DNA of 64,000 nucleotides from Cyprinodon diabolis (Eukaryota; Chordata; Actinopteri; Cyprinodontiformes; Cyprinodontidae). The stretch is taken from assembly GCA_030533445.1 (NCBI GenBank), contig CM060083.1, forward strand, positions 31,017,666 through 31,081,665. Direction: 5' to 3'. The notes beneath the pieces are model-generated. The model did not search any database, had not been told where the DNA came from, and saw only the letters and a program-made list of their open reading frames with translations. Of this stretch, positions 22,801 through 36,560 are shown piece after piece. The translations under genes were made by a program, and so were the position numbers. Position 1 is the first letter of the stretch. The number at the start of each line of letters is the position of its first letter.

Positions 22801-24990
22801 CTTTTAGTTTTCATTTTAGAATAGTTGGAAATGCATATCAACACTACTGCTAGGCATTGGCCTTGTCAAATTGCTACTGGATAATAAATGTTAATACAGA
22901 AATTACCAGAGCCACATAGTGTTTTAGCATTTTACTAATTTGCTCCCAGTATAACTGAAACTGTAGAAAAACGTTTATGGAAGAGTGACCAAATGCAATA
23001 TCTTCCAGGAAGCAGAGCATTTGGAAAAGTCTCAGTAAAAAATGTTACTGACAATAAATCATCACATTGTTTAATTAGCATCCTCAACATTTTATTTCAT
23101 TGTGGTTTCCCTCTAACATGTTTCTCTCTTGGGTTTTTATTCACATACCTCTGATTGTCTTCCTCCCATTATTTTTTCCTGCGTAAGAGGTACAGACTAA
23201 CAACTACTGATTATCTGCTGGGAAAATAAAACAAGCTGTTGGTGTAATCCTCCACATGGGATTTGCAAATAAATAATCAGTGCTTATCTGTCTTAATTTC
23301 TTCATTACAGATTTCTTATTATCCGGTTACCCTGTTTACTTCTTTAATGTGGATAATTACAACCTCCAATGTAGATAAATCCCAGTATTTAGCATTTAAA
23401 CAAGTACATTCTTATCTAAGTGTTCTCTGTTCTCACAGAAACAGCCCAAAACAATGGTGAGATTCCTGATCCTCCCACTCGCTTTTAACCCCAGGTTTCA
23501 CCTGAACCTAATCTTTTGAGGCATCTTAGTCATACAAAACCCTGCAAACCTGAGTAAGTTGATGCCATGTTGGTGGTGGTCTCCAAAGACCAAAGGGAAC
23601 AATGGATCAAATGCTACCTAAAATACAAAGAGGCTTTGAACTATTGTTGTTGGTCTCATGCCCACCACAACCCCCTGGTCCTCCTCAGCTCCTCATATCT
23701 TGTGTGTTATCTGACCCAGTGAAAGTGCCACATTTAAGAGGAGATGGAGGAAGAGTCTGATTTGCCTATCGATATCTCATCTTACCCAGATTACCTGTAC
23801 AGTAGATCCACCAGCATACCCTCTAACTGTTTTGAAAACTTTTGAAAACCATCACATTCTGCAAGGAATCCCCCTCCATCCATTAGACGATAGAGTCATA
23901 AATTAAATGTGGCTTGAAGGTCATGAGTGTCTTTCTTGGTAGATGATTGTGATCAAAAAATAAGGAAGGCTATGAGAATCAGGTTGTACATGTAGGGACA
24001 TACTTGCTTTTCAGATTATGTTTTTCTGTTGCAAATAAAACAAATTCCTTACATTACAGCAAATTTTATTCCTTTCCAAAACTCACTTTATTAATATTGT
24101 TTTTCATATTATTTACTCTACAAAAACTCTTCATATTACTTGATAATGATATCAAACATCCAGATGCTTTTAAGGTGAAAAGCAATTTTAGAAAAATACT
24201 TTTCTGAAACTAAAATAGACACCTCATACAACTTGTATGATATCCAAATTAAAAGAAAGGCATTTGATTTCTTCCATTTTGATTCATCTTTATACAACAA
24301 CAACATAGGTTCCTCTGACTTTGAGGGTATTTACTTTATTAAGTTTAATACAAGGGTGCTCCCATGTCTACTTTTAATTATTAACAAATATTTTTCTGAA
24401 AATCTTTTTTTGTTTTTTTTTCCCTCTGGTATCCATAAAAATCAACCACATATGCTACCATTCTAAAATTGTAGCATCCTTTAATCGGGTAGAGTATGAT
24501 ACAGAATGTAATATGTAGAAAAAATAAACTTTTGAGGCAGGGCTGTAGTACAAAAGACAGCTTGCTATCCATGGCCAAGTGCACTATGGACCAGTGACAG
24601 AAAACTACTAGAACTAAAGAAAAAAAGTGAGATTTTCAGCCGCTGCCATTCACTGCTGCTGGGGTATTTCTGGACAGAACTGGAGCTTAAGTTTGAACGA
24701 TCTCCGAATTTGAAGTTGTTTAAACAATAACTTTTGCTAGAAGTGCTATAAAAAACTATAAGACTGTCAAAATAAAAAATAAAAAAGTAGAAAGATTTAA
24801 GATGCATCGAATATGAAATTTAAAGCAAGTTTTCCACAAGCTGTGTTTTGAAAGGAACTGCTGACTCACTGATGCTTATAAGGCGATCTGGAAAATCAGG
24901 ACCTTATTTGTCTTTGTAAACTGTAGATTGATGCAAACTTCCCAAGTTAAAGCAGAAACACTAAAACACGATAGAACCTCTATTTTTCTT
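19818..24990. other. Long unannotated AT-rich region
   Basis: I find no supportable gene. A scrap near 22725-22800 (gttggtctatcaaataaaat) recalls a Tc1 right end. Other open frames are short and without motifs. Confidence 0.45.
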
Positions 24991-25009
24991 TTTTTTTTCA
25001 TGTGGAACT

Positions 25010-26304
25010 TTGTTGTGCGATATAAATCCCAAGGAATCTGATCCTATAGCATCAATCTCTGTCTGGATGATAAAGACACTGATGACAGAAGAGTTGATCT
25101 CGGGCCTAGGGTGGGGTCCTCGCATATTTGTCTGTAGTTCTACTGTAAATGCAAACGTCTCCACCCAAATTCAAATCACTCCACAGACTTGTCTCCATTC
25201 CCTAGCTGTCTGTAGACATCAAGTTAAACATGTTACATGCACAGTGTTTACCATCATTCCATCATACATTTCCACAAGACGGGACCATGAGGAGTCTTGC
25301 CTAATGAGAAAACAGTATGTATCTAATCAGCTTGAGAGATTAGGGAGAAACTGTGCAAACCACAGTAAAGCTATCATTGGCAACGGCTGCTTATGATACA
25401 AGCTTCTCAGTTTCTGCCAGCTGGCACACACAGCCAGGGGTAAACTGCGCCTGCCGGGTTAATGGATCATAAAGGTCTCTCGTAGCCTATTCACAGCTCC
25501 ACATTATTTAGCAATTTAATACAAATCCATTAGTTTTCTGTGTAAGCAAGCATGATATTTAGACTCCATGCACCACGCAGGCTCCATGCATCAAAACAAA
25601 GACACAAGGCACTCATAAATCATCATGCATGGGCAACTCGCATTCTAAGACATTTATACTTTTCTTCAAAAGCTTATCACATAATCACAACACAAAATTC
25701 TGGCAGGCCCAAGGCAATTATTCTCAATTGCATTGCATTATTGCACGAGCATTTTTCTAACCAGTTTGCCCACAAAAAACAATCCATTCAAGTCCAAATT
25801 ATACCAGTGTTTGTAACCCATCATAAGATGTGTACTGCCTCCCACAAAAGGGGTTGCTTTGTTTCTTCGTTTTGTTTTCATGACACTAAGAAGTCCTTTG
25901 AAAGCAAATGCATTGATGCAAATATTAAATAATCGTATATATATTGTATAGATTCACATTTTTTTCTTTGGGAAATTAATTGTAAAAAAGTCTTAAAGGT
26001 TCAAAAGGAAAGTAGCTTTGATGGTATAACTATGAGTTTTATGATCTTCAATGATCTAAGAGGGGATAATAAAGCTGGAAAATTTAGGGGAAATTTTCAA
26101 ATTCCAACCACAAAAAATTACATTCAGGGAAGGAGAAAAGTGCCTGTTTTGAGTCTGACGTATGCGTCATTGTTTTGTTTATTTCCATATGGAACTAAGT
26201 GGATCCCCACAACTATGCCTTACAGGCATCCCTATGGCACAGGGTTAGATCTGGGGTCACTTTTAGACAAGATCCTGGCAGTGATCTCTTTTGCTTCAGG
26301 TTAG
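25010..26304. other. Balanced-composition block, possible conserved non-coding DNA
   Basis: Three plus-strand frames (25010-25396, 25552-25932, 26032-26304) of 128, 126 and 90 codons follow one another. I recognise no protein motif in them, and they do not read like coding sequence. The stretch 25380-25760 is rich in homeodomain- and POU-like words (TTTAGCAATTTAATAC, CATAAATCATCATGCATG). This is inference only. Confidence 0.25.
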
Positions 26305-29200
26305 ATGTCTGAACAATTTTCACTTAAAGTTCAGAACAGGGTGGTTAATATTTAGAATGCAAACAAGGCAAAGCGAAAACCTAGTGTAAAATATTAGAAA
26401 CAAATATGGGGAACAATTATGATATGGGGAACAATTATGATAAATATATATATACAGTTTATATATATATATATACAGCTACATGTTGTAGTAACATCGC
26501 TGCATAAAGATTAGGAAACATCAAAATATAATTAGCTAATGTAACCAAAACACTCATATTGAATCTTTTCGATATCAAGAAGCTCTGGTCTTCCAAATTT
26601 TGATTTTCTTTGTTTTATATTTTCTTTTTTCACAATTATAGTTGTTAAGCATTCAATGGTTCCTGGCAATTGGCTCTCACCAGTGCATGTTTCCCAACAG
26701 ATGTTAATATTATTATATTACCCACTGTCCTTGATGGTATTGTTATTATGACCACTACTAACATCAGATTGTGAACATATTGCACAAATTTTTTTCACAC
26801 AAAGCATCTGTGGGTACCGAACAGTCATTTTCTTGACTCTCCTCCTAAATTATCAACCCATCTGCCTTGGTTAAATTGTCTTTTCACTCTTTTTTCTGGT
26901 GTTATTACTTTTAACCATGAAATAAAACTGGTCAGATGACTAATTCAAATCTAGATTAACGTCCAAGGGGTCCTTTGCATTGACCATTTATGGTTAAAAG
27001 TGGGCTTGTAGAGGACAGATCATGAGGTGTTGAACTTGTATGCAGACATCAAGGTGCAGTTATGATTGGTTAAGTCCAAATGAGAGAATGTATGGATTTT
27101 AAAACCTGATTTTTTGAATAGAATGCAAGGCTTTATTCATGTACTGTTGTTTTACTAAACATACAATATAAAACGTGGCCCTTTCTTTAAAGTCATACAT
27201 TATTTTACACTATGGGTAACTGCTTCGTTGCAGAAAAATCCCCAATCCCCAAAATTTATTTTCTTTTACAGTGCAAGCAAACTCCAATTTCACACATTTA
27301 TAAACTGCAAATATTACAGATTTGTCAATTTGAGTGTTAATAAAAGCAAAAGGAAAGTTTTCTTACCTTAGTGAAACAATGCTATTCTTGCAGTTGTATG
27401 CCTTAAGAATATGTGGAGGATATTGCCAGATGCACTTGTTCTGTTTGAACACAAGTGAATCCCAGTTGATAGAGTGCTGGCATGACAAGCTATGCAAGCT
27501 ACCGGAAAGGGATTAAAAAGCATTAAGCGTGTCCAGCTGCAGAGCCACACACACACATATATTCCAATTTATATTCTGACATACTGACACATTAGATGAT
27601 AAGAACTGCAGAAAATCCTGTTATTGTCTCATCACTTAGTCTATTAGTAATCTCAGAAGTACCAGATTAATGTTTGCACAAAGAATTGGCACGGGTTAAA
27701 AATGAAGGTATAATGTGAAATGCTGTTTCCAACAGTTGAACTTTTGTTTATGCACACCCTCTTGTATCTTCATCTGTATAGCTCTGTTGTCTAAAGCTGA
27801 TTATTGAAGGCCAGATGGGCCCCACTGGCCACGCCTTGTCTGTCTGTTCCTCCAGTTATCGTCCAATGAATGGCATGCATCTGTATGAGTGGATGACCAA
27901 TACAGGCAAACTGGGTCACAGATTTATTTGAAGATAATGCAGTATGGAGTGCAAAATATTTTTTCCCCCCGATATATTTTATGCCATGAAAGTGTAAATA
28001 CAGTAATGATTTTCCCATATGAACAATTTAGGGATAATTTATCTATAAAATACAGACATCCTTTGGGGTTATTGAAGGAACACAGGTAGTTTGTGTGCCA
28101 GCAGTATGCTTTCAAGGGCCAGAAATTCCCCCACTGCAGCTCTGAGGCTAGCCTTGCTCCCTGGACAGCCTCCTCTGAAAATCTCCTGTGACCCTTCTGA
28201 CTTTCCATAAATCTGCTGAGTGATTGTGGTGCTCAATTAACACTCCACGAATTGCTCCCAGCGGAGAGAATGGTCACATCCGAAACAGCAAGAAACCGAA
28301 GCCGCAGGTTCACTCTAAGTTCTGCAGTAATAACACAGTGGACCTGGTACAATAAAAGAGGGCTTGAAGGTCTGAAGCTATAATAGTGGCCATTGTGCTG
28401 GTGGTCACACGATCACTCAAGTGCAATATTCAGGAAAGCCAGTTCATTACATCCAATAGAGTCTCAATCATGTGTAAAATTTGCAGTTTGAATAGGCTTG
28501 CTATCATATCAGTCATCAGCGACTGTACTGAAGCTAATGGAGGCCCTTTACTCCTGCTTACCCTTTGTGTCTTTTGTTTCCACTGGCAGTATCAGAGTAA
28601 AGTTTATTTTAGACTTTTTTTAATCTTGACAGGATTCTGACTCACTATTGTAAAACAGATTTAGGTTGCTCGCACCAATATGTTTCCTCCAGATTAGGAC
28701 AAAATAGAACAGACTTTGCAAGAGGAAAGAAATCAGTCACGGTCCAGCACATGTTTGATGTTGAATAAGGAACAGTAGAGGACCTGTTAACAATTATATA
28801 TAGGCAACAACAAGAGTAAAAGCAATAATAACTGAAAAAACTAATATTTACATGTAGTATTAGAGTAAGTATAAACAATACCCTTTAAAAGCATTTTTCT
28901 TATCACATTACATCCACCACCTTTCAATATCTTTGGGACTGCATGTGACTGAGCAACACAAAGTAGCACATAACTGTGAAGTGGGGGTAAAAGAATGCGT
29001 GTTGAAAAATGTAGTAGTAATTTTTACTCTTATATGCAAAAAAACATTTTTTCCAGCCCATTGCTTTCAGAGTTTTCTTAAACAGATACTTTGAAGGATA
29101 CACAGCAGATCATTCGAGGATAAAGTGGTTGAAAGATTTAAAACAGGGTTAGGTTCCAAAGTAATATCCTTCTGCAATCGAAGTCTATTCTGCCTTTAGG
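26305..29200. other. Unannotated region with a short AT repeat
   Basis: I see no gene. A 19-bp tandem duplication (atatggggaacaattatg) at about 26406-26441 is followed by (AT)n tracts to about 26475. Confidence 0.45.
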
Positions 29201-29209
29201 ATTTATAAA

Positions 29210-29600
29210 AAAATCTGTTCTATTTTTCAGAAGACCAGTTGAAAGAAGTTGAGTATGTCAGAGAGGACCTCCCTCCCCTCCTATGTGTGGAGAAAATCTA
29301 GCTTTGCAAATATCTCTGAACTCAAAATACCCTATGTAAAAAGTAGCATCATGCTATGGGGATACTTTTTCCCCCCAGAGAATGAAGGAGGTTGTTTTGA
29401 TAAGACGGGGGTAGGGCAATGCTAAGACAAAATCTTTTGCAGAGAATCACATTCCAACAGCAAATTATCCTACATACTCACCAAGAGCTACAAGACCAAA
29501 GAGTTTAGATCAAAGCATGTTTATATGTTAGGATAGCAATGACAAAATCATTACTTGAATCCAATTGAAAGTTTTGTTTTCAAAACTAGTATAAATATCC
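29210..29600 (+). mobile_element. Decayed Tc1-like fragment
   Basis: Recognisable phrases are gtagcatcatgctatgggga at 29342, ctacaagaccaaagagttta near 29487 and cttgaatccaattgaaag near 29555, the last being the 'DLNPIE' region. All frames are broken. Confidence 0.6.
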
Positions 29601-32600
29601 TTAAATCTTTCAGGTTTAATGAAGCAAAAGATAAACGCATATGTGTATATGAATGCATATCTCAAGTTAAACAAATTAATGGTACCCTGGTAAAATTATA
29701 ACTGCAAAAGCTTTAAAAGCCATTTTTCATTGTGCTTCCAGTTTACATTTATTGACTCTTTCATGTTGGTTTTTCACTGAAAACCTTAAAAAACACCTGT
29801 AAGGCTGGCATTGATACAAAGTTGAATGTCACTTTTTTTACACATTGCAGTTTTACAATAAATATTTCAAAATACATATATTAAAGAAAAAATGTCACAT
29901 ATTACTTAATCATGCTATTGATTGCTGTTATTAAATGTTAATAAATGGGTGTTGAATTTGGAAAGTCAGGCAGAGTTAAATTTGTGTTTTAATCTTTGTA
30001 GTTGGACAAAACAAGATAATTATCCATAAATGTATTAATTGTACTGGGATTCAATCATGTAGAATAAGTATCAAGAACCAAATAACTTTATGAATGCAGT
30101 ATAAAGAAATTAAAGGGCTGATGTCTGTAAGATCAGAACCAATACTAGATGAAACTGAAGAGGCTAGAGAAAGAGAAGCGATGCACAACAAAGTGATGAC
30201 TCAGCACAGTCATAAATAAACATTATGATTAACTGTAAATCTGGCTAGTGTTGATGAAAACTGATGTTAATGAATATAAAAAAGCATGACACACAACGTC
30301 TTGTAACTTCACATGTAATCAAATTTGCCGTTAAGGAATAACTAGCTGTTTTATTACAAATCCGACAATGTTTTCTTCATTGGGCCAGAAATGCATTTTG
30401 AGAGAAATAAAAGTTTTAATAGAAACCAATTATAAGCAATGCCATTTTTTTAATTGAATGAAGTGTGTGATTCTCAGCTTTAACTGTTCATTACCCTGCA
30501 CTGACATCATTTGTGGGCAAAACATTTGGGTGTGAAGATAGCAGAATATAGTGACTTTGTTTACAGATGTTGTGACTTGGAGTGTGGAAAATAGGTGGTC
30601 AGCACCCCCACAAACCCTGTAATTTGCACTTTGTTGGTCTTGTTTTTTTATTATGCTGCAAACAATTATGTATACAAGGAACATCTCATAAAAGAGGCCT
30701 ATATGAATTCTTTATGACAGCAGACAATCTTTTCCCCAGTGAAAAGACATGAGGGGAAGTAAACATATGACTTCATCAGCTATATTTTATCTCTGAAGTT
30801 TAGATAAATACCCTGCAAGGTGCTTGGCAGAAGATCAAATCTAAACCCCTGGGCCCAACATGCTGTAGAGTGTTTTCTTAAAGGCCCATGTCTGGTCCAT
30901 CTTACTAGAACTGAGCTGCGGCTTTTGGTTTGTATTAAAATGTTTTATGTCTAGACGTTTCACCAAAAAAGAATCACTGAATGGAATTAACTGAGTGTTA
31001 ACCCACATGATGAGTGCACTTTCTCATGAGTAAAAAAACTCTCTCTAAGCAAGACATATAAGCTGGAATATAACTACAACAGTATTGCTCTAACAGCACA
31101 GAACAGGTTAAAGTGGCTGGAAATGCTGTTTTGTTTGTCTGTATGATGCCACTCTTTCAGCTAAAGTATACTGCAGCATATCTGAGTCTTGAATGTTTGT
31201 GACTAGTTCATTATCTGACAGGCCAAAGAGGTAAGGATCATTTGAGATGGTTCAACTGTGAGGGAAAGCATTAAGGTTGGTGTCATAACTAACAGACAAG
31301 ATTAAAAAAAAACATCAACCTCTTTGTGTTATCAGTATCTAATTTCCAATTAAAATGAGTCAAAGCAATTTTAGTTTGCAGAACACAAAGAGGTACTTTA
31401 GTTTGCAGAACACACAGCTTTTTTTTCTGATTTTTTGAGCTAAAGATCCATCCATCCAGCCACCCAACCATCTCCCCAATCAAGCTTTGGGGACAAGAAG
31501 GGTAGAAAATGTAATGGAAAAGCGTGTAAGTTTAATCAAAGGTAGTATGTTTCTGATTCAAACTGCAGAGTGTTGGAGCCGAAGAAAGAGGCAGCAGATG
31601 GCAGGTGTTGTACCAGGTTGTTAATTTTTTCATTCGGGTAGAGGTTTTGATCATTTAAAGATACCAAGTTTAATCAAATTAACACTGAATATTTTTGATC
31701 CGAAACTCTTGCAGATGTAGATTAGGGTAATATTCATTCAGTCAAGAAGTAGGTGGGAAATAGAGCAAATATCTGTCAAAATATATTCATAATAAGTAAA
31801 AAACATACAAAAAAGGGTTTTTTTTTCTGCCAAATGTGCACTCCAGATTTAAGAGAAAAAAAGTTCAATTAGCAATTTCTAACTGTTTATGATAAATGCC
31901 CTTGCATGTGTAGCACTACTGTAAGCTGGCAGATCAAATTTATCAATTTAGGCTGCACTTTTGATCATTAATGCACACAGGATTTATCACAGGTTTCCTG
32001 CATAGTCCTAGATATTTATCAAAACTGCAATTAGATTCCAAAATTTGAACTATCTGGAAGAACCTGAATAGATTTTGGGATTAATGACCTATGAATATGT
32101 ACAGTTTAATACTATAGGGTTTGCGGTAAATATTTAGATTTCAAAAACACTGATTTCATAATTCATTTTTAACTCACCAGCATGTTGTTAGTGCTCACCT
32201 TGCTTTATATAATCAATAACTATATGAGCGGTACATCTTGTAGAAAAAAACAAAGCTGAGAGCAGAAATGGGATAACAAATCTGTGTTGCTTCTAAATGT
32301 GATAAAAACCAGAAAGAACACTCGTGTGATAGATTACCAAAAATTATTGGTCCTCCAGCAGTCCATTATTTTTAACCACTGACACATTGTTAACCCAGAA
32401 TTGCCTCTGGGTTTTTGTTTTTTGCCCTAACGTTGAAGAGAATATTAAATCTTTTAAATGGCCTTGCAATTTACTTCTCCAGTTGAGTGTTTCTTGCTTA
32501 GTTTTATTTGAAAAACTTGCCAAAAGAGGGTATGAGTAAGGATTTAGGAATGCCTTTGTCACTGCTAATGCACAATGACACACAGCTAGGGTGAATCAGG

Positions 32601-32940
32601 ATTTCCAAACATTTTCTACACTTTTTATTGAACAATCAATCTATTAAGCCATCTAGTTCTAAAACAATAGTGCCAAGGCTTTTAAGAGCAGTGCAAGTCA
32701 CTGTCAGTGTGTGCTGCTCACTGTAAGAGTTGATAAGGATTGATGGGCTGATGATGCTGGGTTACAACTAACCCCACTCACTGGTTTTAAAGTGATGCCT
32801 GCAAGCTGCTTACAGATTCTCTCTTTTATTTGTGTGTGTCCTTTTTTGCCAATGTAGCTCTGGGAATAGATGTCCCAGATGTAAATGATAGTCCAACTGA
32901 ATTGCTTTCACATTATGGCTGTTGCCATAAGGTTCTGCTT
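29601..32940. other. Long unannotated AT-rich region
   Basis: I find no gene or bounded element. A local direct repeat (tttagtttgcagaacac) occurs twice near 31371 and 31400. Confidence 0.5.
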
Positions 32941-33384
32941 GGTACTTTTATATCAAACTTTATTGAAAAATATTTTGGGAGTAAAACCAAATACAGCAGA
33001 CATGGAGATGGAAAGGGGGTTGAGGAAAAAGGTTCAGGGTATCTTACCTGCCGTATAGCCACACCAGCCTGCCGGCTCCCCCGCATGGGTGGGGTGAAAC
33101 CCTCCAATGTCCCAGAACCCCATCCAATGCCAGGAACCAATATCTCCCATCCCAGCGGACGGACCAGACATTGAAGCCATAGGAGAAGAATCAAAGGCTG
33201 GAGAGCCCCAGAAGAGTCAGAAATCCCAGTCAAGCCTTGACCAACCCTAAGGGCCCAGCCCCATCACTTGGCAGAGAGGAGAGAACAGAGATGTTAAAGA
33301 CCCCATGCCAGCTTCGCTCCTGCTCGGATATAGTGTTGTTACCTGTTGGACTACAGTGTATTTAAACCAGGGGATGGGTATGTG
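32941..33384. other. GC-richer block of unknown origin
   Basis: This block (especially 33040-33320) is clearly richer in G and C than its surroundings and contains overlapping open frames on both strands (114 and 106 codons) with no motif I recognise. It sits just past the 3' end of the LINE at 33385-35528 and is probably another repeat. Confidence 0.35.
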
Positions 33385-33578
33385 TCAAAGTGCTTTACAT
33401 GAATTAGATAATAAGATAAAATAAAAATTAAAGAAGAATTGAAGCAAATAAAGATTTTTAAAAAACAATTGGACCACAACCTTATAATACCCCAGTTAAT
33501 ATTTTTACTTCAACACCTACAGTAAAGGCAGCTACTTCTCCATGTTTGGTTGTAGTTCTGGGTGTACAGAGTAGGTTT

Positions 33579-33744
33579 GAAATATAAGACCTTTTTTTTT
33601 ATTTTTATTCTTTTATTTATTTATTTATTTTTTTTTATATATATATAAAATATAATAAATATATAAAAATATATAATAAAAAAAAAAAATATATATATAT
33701 ATATTAAAAAAAAAAAAAAAAAAAAAGAAAGAAATATAAGACCT
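33579..33744. repeat. A/T-only insert with 14-bp direct repeats
   Basis: A 138-bp insert made almost wholly of A and T (33593-33730) interrupts the LINE. The 14 bases GAAATATAAGACCT occur on both sides (33579-33592 and 33731-33744). The left half is T-rich and the right half A-rich, so the insert is nearly self-complementary. Confidence 0.85.
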
Positions 33745-35041
33745 GAGCGGTATGGGAGGTTGATACACTGACAACAAATCTCGTATGTATTCAGTGGCTG
33801 GTCCATTCAGTGACTTACAGACTAGTAGAAGGATTTTTAAAGTCTATTCTCTGAGCTACAGGGAGGCAGTGTAAGGACTTCAGAACCAAGCTGATATGTC
33901 TACTTTCTTATTTATTGTGAGAACAGAGTCAGCAGAGATTTGGATCAGCTGCAATTGTCTGATGTACCCTTTAGGCAAATCTATAAAGACAATGTTGCAG
34001 TAATCAATTCTACTAAAGATAAATGCATGAATGAAATTTTCTAGATACTGCTCTGACATTAGTCCTTTAATTCGGGAGATGTTCTTCGGGTAATAAAATG
34101 CTAACCTGTTAACTGCCTTGATGTGTCTCTGAAGGTGCAGGTCTGAGCCCATCATGACACCAAGATTTCGGCCATAATCAGTGGATTCCAACTTTAGTAG
34201 TCGAAGCTTTAAGCTAACTCTGGATCTCTCCCCTGTTGGTCTAAAGATTATTACCACAGTTTTTCTTGTTTTTTTGGGGGGGGGTTTTTTCAGTTGTAGA
34301 AAATTGTGGTGCATATCGATCAGTTCTAAGCATCTAGCCAACGCTCTGATGGGTTCATAATCACCTGGTGGCATTGTGATGTACAGCTGTGTGTTGTTTG
34401 CATAGTTATGGTAGCTTATCTTGTTGTTTGTGAGCAAAGGGGAGCATGTAGATTTTGAACAGGAGCGGCCCCAAAATGAAGCCGTGAGGAACCCCACATG
34501 TGATTTTTCTGGTCTATAATTTAAAGTCCCCTACTGACACATAGAAATCCCTGTGCTTCAGTTAGGATTTAAAATATTTCAGTGCAGGACCAGAAAGGCC
34601 AGCCAGAAGGTTTACAGAAGCTCTAAAAAAAAGTATTAAATACTGCACTTAGTACCAACAATACCACTACTGTGGTTCTTCCACAGTCTGAACTTATATG
34701 GATGTCATTGAAAACCTTAATCAGGACAGTGTCTGTAATGTGGCTGGAATGGAAACCTGACTGGAAGACATCAAAGCCGCTTGTCATTGTTAAGAAGCCA
34801 TTTAAATGTTGAATCACAATTTTTTTTCAATAATCTTACTTATGAAGGGGAGGTTTGAGATGGGTCTGTATTTCTGAAGGATTAATTTGTCTATGCTTCT
34901 GTTTACCAACAATGATTTGATAATTGTTGTTTTTAAGGATTGGTGGAAAACACCCGGCATGAGGGATGTGCTTATGATTTGATTCAAATTAGACTCTAAA
35001 ACAGGCAAAACATTCTTAATAAACCTGTGGATAAAACATCA

Positions 35042-35081
35042 AATCTGCATATAATTTTATATTTATATTTATATGCAGATT
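35042..35081. repeat. 12-bp perfect inverted repeat in the LINE
   Basis: AATCTGCATATA at 35042-35053 is matched by its complement at 35070-35081 with a 16-base A/T loop. It lies where roughly 60 residues of LINE ORF2 appear to be missing. Confidence 0.8.
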
Positions 35082-35528
35082 GCTTTTCTAATACACTATT
35101 TTTTCAGTAAAACATTTTGCAAAGTCATCGCAGGCATTTTTAGTTTGGATTTCATTAGCCAATGTGAGAAGAGGGTTTGTTAACCTGTCTACTTAGGCAA
35201 ATAAGATGTGAGCATTGTTGATGTTTTTGTTGATAATCTCAAGAAAACAAAGTTTCTCTTGCATCGTTTTTTGTAAATTATATGTACGAAGTTTCTCTTT
35301 ATAGATTTCGAAGATGACTTGGAGTCCATTTTAGCCACCTTCTCCCTGCTTTTCGGCACTCCCTCTACTCTTTCCTTACTGCTGGAGCATTTCTTCATGG
35401 AGCTTTCATCTTCCCAGAGACAACTTTCACTTTAACTGGAGCAATGGAATCACTGATGCCTGCAACTTTAGAATGGAAACTATCGACCAGCTCTTCTACT
35501 GAGTTGCAGTGTATAGTGGAAGCAAAGG

Positions 35529-36343
35529 GGTTAATGTATGTATATGTATGTTAAAGGATTCTGAGCCGTGCTGGTGGAGCAGCGTGACTCCACTATTAAA
35601 CAATGACGAGGACGACTTGGGACAGGAAAACGTACATAGTGGGAATGACTTGTGGAGAATGCTCTGATCTGCCTTTTGTCAATCTGCAGGCAACAGACAG
35701 TGGTGTTCTGAGAGCAATTCACTTTAACAAATACCAGCTTTTACTATGCAGAGTCTTGTTCTGACTAATGTCTGCCTCTCATTCATTGGGGCACAACATG
35801 AAAAGTTTTCAGACATTGGGGCTTTGCCAGATCTGACATCACACCACATTTTCTCCTAAAGTTAGACAGACTGTAGCAACATGTTAGAGGGAATGACATG
35901 ACACAACCGCTTCCTCCTACACTTAGTTTAGTCAAAACCCAGTGTACATGTGAGATAGTATATGCATGCTCTTACTTGCGTCAAATTGTACATGCTTATA
36001 ATTATGTGTGCTCTGGTTATGCAACATGTTTACAAAACAACATTGGCCTGAAGTAAAATGAAATGAGGTAGTAGTGCTTTAGTGAGAAAAATATATATAA
36101 TTTTTGGCATAATGGGTCATTATGTCTTTTTACTTTATTACAGAAATTCAACCCTAAAACATCACCATTAAAAAAAACACACTTTATCACTCAGATATAT
36201 TTGGAATTATCTCTATATTTTCTACACACTATCTAGGGTGTAAGATTTTTGTCACTCTGGCCTGATATCCCTTATGACAGCTTGGCTCAATCTATTACTA
36301 TTTTAAAGATGCATCTTGCTACTTCTGTGGTGTAGGGGAGTGT
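35529..36343. other. Unannotated intergenic DNA
   Basis: No gene or bounded repeat recognised. Confidence 0.5.
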
Positions 36344-36560
36344 TGGTATAGGGAAGTGTTGGCCAAGTGGTTAGAGCAGGGCACTTGTGCTCCAAGAAGG
36401 TTGCAAGTACCCGGTTCTATCCCCACAGGCTGCACTCTGGGTCCCTGAGCAAGACCCTTAACCCCACACTGATCCCCGGGCACTGCACAATGACAGCCCA
36501 CTACTCCCCAAGGGGATGGGTTGAGGTAAATTTCTCCAATGTCAGTTCAATTTAAAATTA
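36344..36560 (+). repeat. tRNA-derived SINE (copy 4 of 5)
   Basis: The head (agtgttggccaagtggttag), a weak B-box-like segment (CCCGGTTCTATCCCC) and the body phrases ctgagcaagacccttaaccc and ccaaggggatgggttgaggt mark the same family. There is a small deletion near the tail. Confidence 0.82.

Larger units (their letters stand above)
33385..35528 (-). mobile_element. L2/CR1-type LINE, broken ORF2 and 3' end
   Basis: Read on the minus strand from 35528 down, pieces of LINE ORF2 appear in order: SVEELVDSFHSKVAG, a linker (IINKNINNA), reverse transcriptase start (YRPISNLPFISKIIEK), TSGFDVFQSGFHSSHITDT, the catalytic-box region YANNTQLYITMPPGDYEPI (the usual YADD aspartates are lost), SRVSLKLRLLKLESTDYGRN, LENFIHAFIFSRIDYCN and the C-terminal LKSLHCLPVAQRIDFKILLL. 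It ends near 33385 with the usual AT-rich tail (tcatgtaaagcactttga). The 5' part is missing. Stops and frameshifts are many. Two extra inserts lie inside it: 33593-33730 and the hairpin at 35042-35081. Confidence 0.88.

Noticed and set aside
24004..24807. Cluster of 67-80 codon frames on both strands
   Set aside because: They are Phe/Leu/Ser/Lys-rich translations of A/T-rich DNA without any recognisable motif.
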